From Roseiarcus sp963835215 (GTDB lineage Bacteria; Pseudomonadota; Alphaproteobacteria; Rhizobiales; Beijerinckiaceae), in the NCBI GenBank assembly GCA_963835215.1, contig CAWIES010000004.1, forward strand, positions 972,177 to 1,036,176: a DNA stretch of 64,000 nucleotides, written 5' to 3'. Position numbers and translations under genes: made by a program. The first letter of the stretch is position 1, and each line of letters opens with the position of its first letter. Under the pieces are notes generated by a model. That model did no database searches. It had not been told where the DNA came from and was given only the letters and a program-made list of their open reading frames with translations. Of this stretch, positions 59,079 to 64,000 are shown in pieces.

Positions 59079-60059
59079 TCAGAACGCGGTGGCGAGCATT
59101 TCTTTGGCGTTGCTGGCGTCGAAGAAGCGGTCCGGATTGATGATGACCGGATCGATCTTCTCGCCTGCGGCGTAGGAATACATGATGTCGAACGCCTTGG
59201 GCCCAAAGCGCGGGCTGCACTCGCAGGTCGCGCCGATCTTGCCGTCGATGATCGCCTGCACCGCATCCTTTTCGCCGTCGATCGAGACGATCAGAATGTC
59301 CTTGCCCGGCACTTTGCCGGCCGCCTCGATCGCCGCAATCGCGCCGAGCGCCATTTCGTCGTTGTGAGCGTAGATAATGGTCGCGTCGGGATGCGCCTGT
59401 AGCAGCGTCTCGGCGACCTGACGGCCTTTATCGCGCGAGAAATCGCCCGACTGGCTGGCAAGGATGGTGATCCCCGGCGCGCCGGCCTTGATGGCGTCGT
59501 CGAAGCCCTTCTTGCGGTCGTTAGCGGGTGAAGCGCCGATCGTGCCTTCGAGCTCGATCACCTTGCCCTTGCCGCCGGTGTTCTTGATCGTCCATTCGGC
59601 GACGCGCTGGCCTTCCTGGATGAAGTTCGAGCCGACGAAGGCGAGGTAGTCTTCGCCAGCCTTGGCGAGCGAGGGATCGACGCTGCGGTCGATCAGCAGC
59701 ACCGGAATGCCAGCCTTCTTGGCCGCCATGACGGCGGGAATCAGCGGCTTCTCTTCGCGCGGGGCGAGGAAGATGAAGTCGACGCCCTGGGCGATCATGC
59801 TGTTGACGTCGGCGACCTGCTTGGCGGCCGAACTGGCGGCGTCGGTGTAGACCAGTTGGTCGCCACGCTTCTTGGCCTCATCCTGCATGCTGGCGGTCTG
59901 CGCCAGACGCCACGGATTGTTGCTCTCCGTCTGCGCGAAGCCGACCTTGTAGCTGTCCTTCTTCTTCAGCATCGGGACGGCGCCGAAGGCCGGGATGATC
60001 GTCATCGCGGCGAAGCCGCCGAGCGATCCGATAAGCAAATGTCGGCGATCTATAACCAT
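59079..60059 (-). CDS. periplasmic sugar-binding protein (YtfQ/RbsB type)
   Basis: 326 aa type-I periplasmic binding protein. Signal MVIDRRHLLIGSLGGFAAMT has a twin-arginine look (DRRHLLIG). Mature part: YKVGFAQTESNNPWRLAQTA, VNSMIAQGVDFIFLAPREEK, GIPVLLIDRSVD, TIIYAHNDEMALGAIAAIEA. The SNNPWR start and the later REEKP resemble the galactofuranose-binding YtfQ. ATG at 60059 with GGAGGAAATGAC upstream. First gene of the transporter operon, divergent from a LacI regulator. Confidence 0.9.
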   Translation of the reverse strand: MVIDRRHLLIGSLGGFAAMTIIPAFGAVPMLKKKDSYKVGFAQTESNNPWRLAQTASMQDEAKKRGDQLVYTDAASSAAKQVADVNSMIAQGVDFIFLAPREEKPLIPAVMAAKKAGIPVLLIDRSVDPSLAKAGEDYLAFVGSNFIQEGQRVAEWTIKNTGGKGKVIELEGTIGASPANDRKKGFDDAIKAGAPGITILASQSGDFSRDKGRQVAETLLQAHPDATIIYAHNDEMALGAIAAIEAAGKVPGKDILIVSIDGEKDAVQAIIDGKIGATCECSPRFGPKAFDIMYSYAAGEKIDPVIINPDRFFDASNAKEMLATAF

Positions 60060-60204
60060 GTCATTTCCTCCACACAGGGCGCGCCTTCGCGGCGCACTCC
60101 AACCCACGGTCTCCCAACCGTTCCTTTCGGGGTCGCGAAACTCGCGCTGCAAACTCCGCCGCGCGGCCTCTTCGCACTTGTACCCCAAGCCGAATGGATG
60201 ATAA

Positions 60205-60297
60205 TATTATGCTAATAGTTGTCAATGCGGAATCGAACGTTAGACTCGCTATAAATTTATCTGCTAGCAATATCAACGTACTAATATGCTAATATTA
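60205..60297. promoter_or_regulatory. A/T-rich operator candidates in the transporter/lacI divergent region
   Basis: TATTATGCTAATA (60205-60217) is a perfect inverted repeat around TGC, and TAATATGCTAATATTA (60282-60297) repeats the ATGCTAATA core. The two sit at opposite ends of an unusually A/T-rich stretch between the binding-protein and LacI genes. They are likely binding sites of that LacI protein, possibly with DNA looping. Confidence 0.55.
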
Positions 60298-60322
60298 TTT
60301 GCAACCGAGCAGCGAGGGTCGG

Positions 60323-61408
60323 GTGGACGGCATTGAGGGGCCGCAGGTCGGGCCGGCGGCCGGCGAGACCAACAAGAAACGCAAGGGAGCCAAACACGGG
60401 GCGTCGCCGCGCCGTGTGACGATGATCGACGTCGCCAACGAAGCGCGCGTATCGCAGACGACGGTCTCGCTCGCGCTCAATCATGCAGACGCGGCGCGCC
60501 TCTCCGCCGACACCCGTCAGCGGGTGATGAAGGCGGCGGCGCAACTGGGCTATCAGCCGGGGCGTCGCGGCGGCGCGCCTGACGCAGCCCTGCCCGCTTC
60601 GATCGGCTTCGTGTGCGACGAAATCTCAACTGACCCCTGGACGGCAATCGGCTTCGACGGCGTGCGCGAGAAAGCCTGGGAGAACGGCTATACGGTGACG
60701 GTCATGGTCACTCGCGGCGACGCCGACGTCGAGAGCGCCATCTTTGCGCAACTTGCCAGTCAGCGTCTGCTCGGGCTCGTCTATGCAACGATCAACACCC
60801 GTCTCATCGATCCGCCCGCGACGCCGCCCGGCCTGCCAACGGTTTTGCTGAATTGCCACGTCGCCAATGGCGCCCTGCCCTCGGTCGTTCCCGGCGAAGT
60901 TGCGGGCGGACACGCCGCGACCAACGTGTTGCTGCGCGCTGGACACCGGCGCATCGGCTACATCAACGGCGAATCGAGCATGGAAGCCTCGCGGCTTCGC
61001 TTGCGCGGCTATCGTCAGGCGCTGGCGACCGCCGACCTGCCGTTCGATCCCGACCTGGTGCGCGACGGCAACTGGCAGGCGCTTTCGGGTTACGAGGCGA
61101 CGCGCGATCTGATGACTTTGGCGGCGCCGCCAACCGCCATCTTCTGCGGCAACGACCTCATGGCGGTCGGCTGCTATGAAGCGTTGCGCCAACTCGATCT
61201 GCGCATTCCCGACGATATCGCGGTCTTCGGCTACGACGACCGGGAAATCGCCCAGCACGTGCATCCGGCGCTCTCGACGGTGCTGCTGCCTCACTTCGAA
61301 ATGGGCGCGATCGCCGCCGAAATTCTGATCGACATGGCGGCCGGCAGGGCAATTCGAACGCGGCAGATCAAGGTCGAGTGCCCGATCGTCATGCGCAATT
61401 CGGTTTGA
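60323..61408 (+). CDS. LacI family transcriptional regulator
   Basis: About 361 aa. HTH near residue 33 (VTMIDVANEARVSQTTVSLA) with hinge RVMKAAAQLGYQPG, then a sugar-binding core similar to periplasmic binding proteins: FVCDEISTDPWTAIGFDGV, RIGYINGESSMEASRLRLRG, AIFCGNDLMAVGCYEALRQL. The effector is presumably the transported sugar or its phosphate. I favour GTG at 60323 with GAGGG upstream; a TTG at 60299 is possible. Confidence 0.92.
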   Translation: MDGIEGPQVGPAAGETNKKRKGAKHGASPRRVTMIDVANEARVSQTTVSLALNHADAARLSADTRQRVMKAAAQLGYQPGRRGGAPDAALPASIGFVCDEISTDPWTAIGFDGVREKAWENGYTVTVMVTRGDADVESAIFAQLASQRLLGLVYATINTRLIDPPATPPGLPTVLLNCHVANGALPSVVPGEVAGGHAATNVLLRAGHRRIGYINGESSMEASRLRLRGYRQALATADLPFDPDLVRDGNWQALSGYEATRDLMTLAAPPTAIFCGNDLMAVGCYEALRQLDLRIPDDIAVFGYDDREIAQHVHPALSTVLLPHFEMGAIAAEILIDMAAGRAIRTRQIKVECPIVMRNSV

Positions 61409-61451
61409 ACGCCAATTCGGTTTTAATACTGAGCAAACAAGGGAGGCGAGC

Positions 61452-62015
61452 TTGAGCGAGACGCTGGGTGAACTGTCCAGAGGCGCTTTGAAAGATCTTG
61501 CCGGGGTGTTCGCGGCAATGCCGGACGACGCCCTCGACGGACTGATAGAGGCGATCGTCGCTGCCAAGCGCATCGTTGTGTTTGGTCTCGGGCGCGAGGG
61601 CCTGCAGATGCGCGGCTTCGCCATGCGGCTATTTCATATGGGCCGCAATGTCGCGGTCTGGGGCGACATGACGACGCCCGAAGTCGGCCCCGACGATCTG
61701 CTGATCGTATCGGCCGGCCCTGGCGATCTGGCGACGGCGCGTACCCTGGTCGACATCGCCGTCAGGGCGGGCAGCCAGACCGCCCTCGTCACTGCGCAGC
61801 CCGGCGGCGAACTCGCCCGGCGCGTCGACATCGTGACCGTGATCCCCGCTCAAACGATGGCCGACGATCGCGGCGCCAGCCTCTCGGTTCTGCCGATGGG
61901 CTCGCTGTTCGAGACCGCGCAGATGATCGCCTTCGAGATGGCGATTCTTAAACTCCGCCCGCTCCTCAAGGAGACCTCGGAAACGATGCGCGCGCGTCAC
62001 ACCAATCTCGAGTGA
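61452..62015 (+). CDS. SIS-domain sugar-phosphate isomerase (6-phospho-3-hexuloisomerase-like)
   Basis: 187 aa, one SIS domain: RIVVFGLGREGLQMRGFAMR, HMGRNVAVWGDMTTPEVGPD, DLLIVSAGPGDLATARTLVD and LPMGSLFETAQMIAFEMAIL. The size and sequence order match 6-phospho-3-hexuloisomerase (PHI/HxlB) of the ribulose monophosphate pathway, but no hexulose-phosphate synthase is nearby. TTG start at 61452 with GGGAGG upstream. It follows the LacI gene by 43 bases and probably acts on the sugar phosphate derived from the imported sugar. Confidence 0.82.
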   Translation: MSETLGELSRGALKDLAGVFAAMPDDALDGLIEAIVAAKRIVVFGLGREGLQMRGFAMRLFHMGRNVAVWGDMTTPEVGPDDLLIVSAGPGDLATARTLVDIAVRAGSQTALVTAQPGGELARRVDIVTVIPAQTMADDRGASLSVLPMGSLFETAQMIAFEMAILKLRPLLKETSETMRARHTNLE

Positions 62016-62025
62016 CGGCGACGCC

Positions 62026-62835
62026 TTACTCGCGACATTCGTTGGTCGTCACTTCAAACGTCACCAGTTTGGCGACGCCAAACGCGGTCGACATGGCGAC
62101 ATCGGCGGCGTCGCGCCCACGGCCCATCAGTATGCGGCCAATCCGCGGGTGATTGTGGCGCGCGTCCATCGCGTACCAGCGGCCATCGAGAAACGCCTCG
62201 AACCAGGCGCTGAAGTCCATCGGGTTGGGATCGACGGGGACGCCGATGTCGCCGAGATAGCCGGTGCAGTAGCGCGCCGGCACGTTCATGCAGCGACACA
62301 GTGCAATGGCGAGGTGGGCGAAGTCGCGACACACCCCTACCCCTTCGCGCATGGCGTCGCTGGCGCTTCGCGTCGGGCGCGCCTCGGGGTAGCTGAAGCG
62401 AATATGATTGTGAACGAAGTCGCAGATCGCCTTCACCCGCGCGTAGCCGCCGGTAAAGCCCCTGAAATTGGCCCAGGCAAAATCCGCCAGCGCGTCGCTG
62501 TCGCAATAGCGGCTCGACAGCAGGAACTGCAACACATCATCAGGGAGACGAACGATTGGGGTGAAATCGTTGTACGCCGGGGTCGGTTCGGGTTCGCCGC
62601 TATCCTCAATCAGGAACCGGTTGTGGAAGGTGACGACGCCCGGCGACGCCTCCAGGCGGGTGACGCGATTGCCGAAGACGTCGATATAGGTGCTCATCGG
62701 CAAATGCGGGTCCGAAGTGATGAAGTCCGGCTTGCGCAGGTCGCCCCAGCGGGAGGGATGGATGTTGAGCTGCAACAGCATCGGCGTCGATGCTGTACAT
62801 TCAAAACCGATCGCAAAGCCCGCTTCGATCAGCAT
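62026..62835 (-). CDS. transglutaminase-like protein
   Basis: 269 aa. N-terminal beta domain of the bacterial transglutaminase-like type (FECTASTPMLLQLNIHPSR), then a papain-like core with Cys in REGVGVCRDFAHLAIALCRC, His in WYAMDARHNHPRIGR and the Asp region following. Function unknown; peptidase or cross-linking activity is possible. ATG at 62835 has AGGGATG upstream; ATG at 62844 is an alternative. It lies 73 bases downstream of a second transglutaminase gene on the same strand. Confidence 0.85.
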   Translation of the reverse strand: MLIEAGFAIGFECTASTPMLLQLNIHPSRWGDLRKPDFITSDPHLPMSTYIDVFGNRVTRLEASPGVVTFHNRFLIEDSGEPEPTPAYNDFTPIVRLPDDVLQFLLSSRYCDSDALADFAWANFRGFTGGYARVKAICDFVHNHIRFSYPEARPTRSASDAMREGVGVCRDFAHLAIALCRCMNVPARYCTGYLGDIGVPVDPNPMDFSAWFEAFLDGRWYAMDARHNHPRIGRILMGRGRDAADVAMSTAFGVAKLVTFEVTTNECRE

Positions 62836-62908
62836 TCCCGGCATCCCTATGTCGACGTGCGCCCGAGCGGCGCGAGCGCCGATTGAGACCCTTGCAAGTC
62901 CGAGGCCG

Positions 62909-63832
62909 TCACGGTTCGGAGCGACTGCCCGCGAGGCTGGCGGGCGCCTCGATCTCGGGGAGAGCGCGCACGACAACCGAGACGATCATGCCGTCATCAT
63001 CCACCGCTTCGCCGAAGTAGGACCCGTGGAGCGGAACGGCCTGGCGGGCGTCTCGCGCGACCGCGACCCGAATCAAATCCCGACTGCCGACGATGCCGTT
63101 GGTCGGATCGAACTCGACCCAGCCGGCGCCCGGCAGGTAGACTTGGCACCACGCGTGGGTCGAGCCGCCGCCGAGATTGACTTCGCCCGCGTCGCGATCC
63201 GGCACGTATAGGTAGCCCGAGACGAAGCGAGCGGCGAAGCCAAGCGCGCGGGCCGCCTCCATCATCAAGGTCGCAAAATCGCGGCACGAACCGCGCCGAG
63301 ACGCCAACGTTTGCCGCGGGCTCTGGGTGCCCCGCTCGATCCGGCGCTCGTATAAGAACCCCTCCTTGATCGCGTAAGTCAGCGTCATCAAAAGCCCCGC
63401 CGTTTCTGTGGGTCGACCTTGATGGATGAAACTACGGACCCAACGATTCAGTTCCCCGTGGGGATCGGGATAATGGCGCTCGATCGAGCGGGATAGGTCA
63501 GGCATTTCGTCGGCGTCGTAGGAAAACGGATAGAACCGCGCCCGATCTTCGAGCAGGACCTCGGGCTCGGTCAGCGGACTGTGCTCGAGCCTCAGGTTGT
63601 TTTCGACCCGCAAGCGCCGCGTCATGCCGCTGAATTCCGCGACGGCGACGCAATTGTCGAAGACATCGTGAATCCAGCGCAGCCGCTGCGGCTCGGGGTC
63701 GATGGTTAGACTGGCGCTGAGCAGCCGTTGGTCGTTGCTGTCGCGCGGCCGGAGCATCATCCGATGCTCGCCCAGCCGCACGGGCGCCGAATAGGAATAG
63801 GTCGTGACGTGTCTGACCGTCAGGATCGTCAT
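62909..63832 (-). CDS. transglutaminase family protein, BTLCP-type
   Basis: 307 aa. N-terminal domain TVRHVTTYSYSAPVRLGEHR, MMLRPRD typical of the Bact_transglu_N family; catalytic core with Cys in SRRGSCRDFATLMMEAARAL, His in GGSTHAWCQVYLPGAGW and Asp in VEFDPTNGIVGSRDLIRVAV, i.e. an intact Cys-His-Asp triad. No signal peptide. Related genes often sit with an alpha-E/ATP-grasp pair thought to make or cut a peptide-like product, but those partners are not in the window. ATG at 63832. Confidence 0.88.
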   Translation of the reverse strand: MTILTVRHVTTYSYSAPVRLGEHRMMLRPRDSNDQRLLSASLTIDPEPQRLRWIHDVFDNCVAVAEFSGMTRRLRVENNLRLEHSPLTEPEVLLEDRARFYPFSYDADEMPDLSRSIERHYPDPHGELNRWVRSFIHQGRPTETAGLLMTLTYAIKEGFLYERRIERGTQSPRQTLASRRGSCRDFATLMMEAARALGFAARFVSGYLYVPDRDAGEVNLGGGSTHAWCQVYLPGAGWVEFDPTNGIVGSRDLIRVAVARDARQAVPLHGSYFGEAVDDDGMIVSVVVRALPEIEAPASLAGSRSEP

Positions 63833-63941
63833 TTGCCCTCGGCGAGAGGCGAGGCCATGCCTTGGCCGGCATGACCGAGCGTACACGTGGGCAAGCCACC
63901 GTGGCGCGGAAATTTGTGCAGCGTCCTGGAGGAATTACGAC

Positions 63942-64000
63942 TTGATGATGGTGTTAGCGGGCGCGCAGTGGATCGGGCCGCCGCTCAGCTCTTCTTTTGG
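63942..64000 (+). CDS. possible start of a gene cut by the window edge
   Basis: GGAGG at 63928-63932 is followed by TTG (63942), ATG (63945) and ATG (63948) opening a frame that reads MMVLAGAQWIGPPLSSSF to the end. Good ribosome-binding site, too short to identify. Confidence 0.3.
   Translation, partial: MMMVLAGAQWIGPPLSSSF

Overview
The window reads as about 64 kb of high-GC (roughly two thirds by eye, not computed) alphaproteobacterial chromosome, most likely Hyphomicrobiales (rhizobial/methylotroph-like). This rests on the protein types (RSH stringent-response protein, TIGR02281-type aspartic protease, aapQMP-type transporter, OpgG/D-type glucan protein, paired transglutaminases), the frequent GTG/TTG starts and the GTGA/ATGA overlaps. 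I cannot name the genus. Apart from one tRNA-Phe, everything is protein-coding or regulatory. I see no phage, CRISPR array or intact insertion sequence.

Region 1 (1-15.5 kb) is a cobalamin-economy locus. Three cobalamin riboswitches control (i) metE, the B12-independent methionine synthase, (ii) divergently, nrdAB, a B12-independent ribonucleotide reductase whose small subunit has Phe at the usual radical-Tyr position (class Ic, Chlamydia-like), and (iii) btuB-btuF-btuC-btuD for B12 uptake. The expected logic is that with B12 present the aptamers shut off both the bypass enzymes and import. ilvD and a pirin gene lie on its left flank. Three copies of a GC-rich palindromic repeat separate genes here.

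Region 2 (15.5-20 kb) is accessory: a YdeI-like protein, an orphan periplasmic binding protein, a TetR regulator divergent from a GST with a large inverted-repeat operator between them, an NTF2-like protein and a BON protein. Region 3 (20-36.5 kb) is housekeeping: radA, cvpA, purF, an M20 peptidase with a Nudix gene, rel/spoT, a GGCT-like protein, an aspartic protease, phosphomannomutase, a Mug/TDG glycosylase, a GGDEF protein, a large membrane protein and typA.

Region 4 (36.4-49.6 kb) holds a truncated haemoglobin, an outer-membrane barrel, an OpgG/D protein, a trans-sulfuration-type PLP enzyme overlapping a UbiH-type monooxygenase, a 2OG-Fe(II) oxygenase, two uncharacterised proteins, a methyltransferase, type II NADH dehydrogenase and an aapQMP amino-acid ABC operon. 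That operon is riddled with frameshifts, while the genes on both sides are intact. Region 5 (49.7-55.4 kb) has tRNA-Phe and three glycosyltransferase genes, two of them two-domain. Region 6 (55.4-62 kb) is a complete sugar ABC transporter (binding protein, double ATPase, two permeases) divergent from a LacI regulator and a SIS-domain isomerase. Region 7 (62-64 kb) has two transglutaminase-like genes and the possible start of another gene.

Isolated single-base frameshifts also interrupt metE, nrdA (two), the phosphomannomutase, the GGDEF gene and the OpgG/D gene. Protein similarity continues across each break, so I annotate whole genes and suspect sequence errors.
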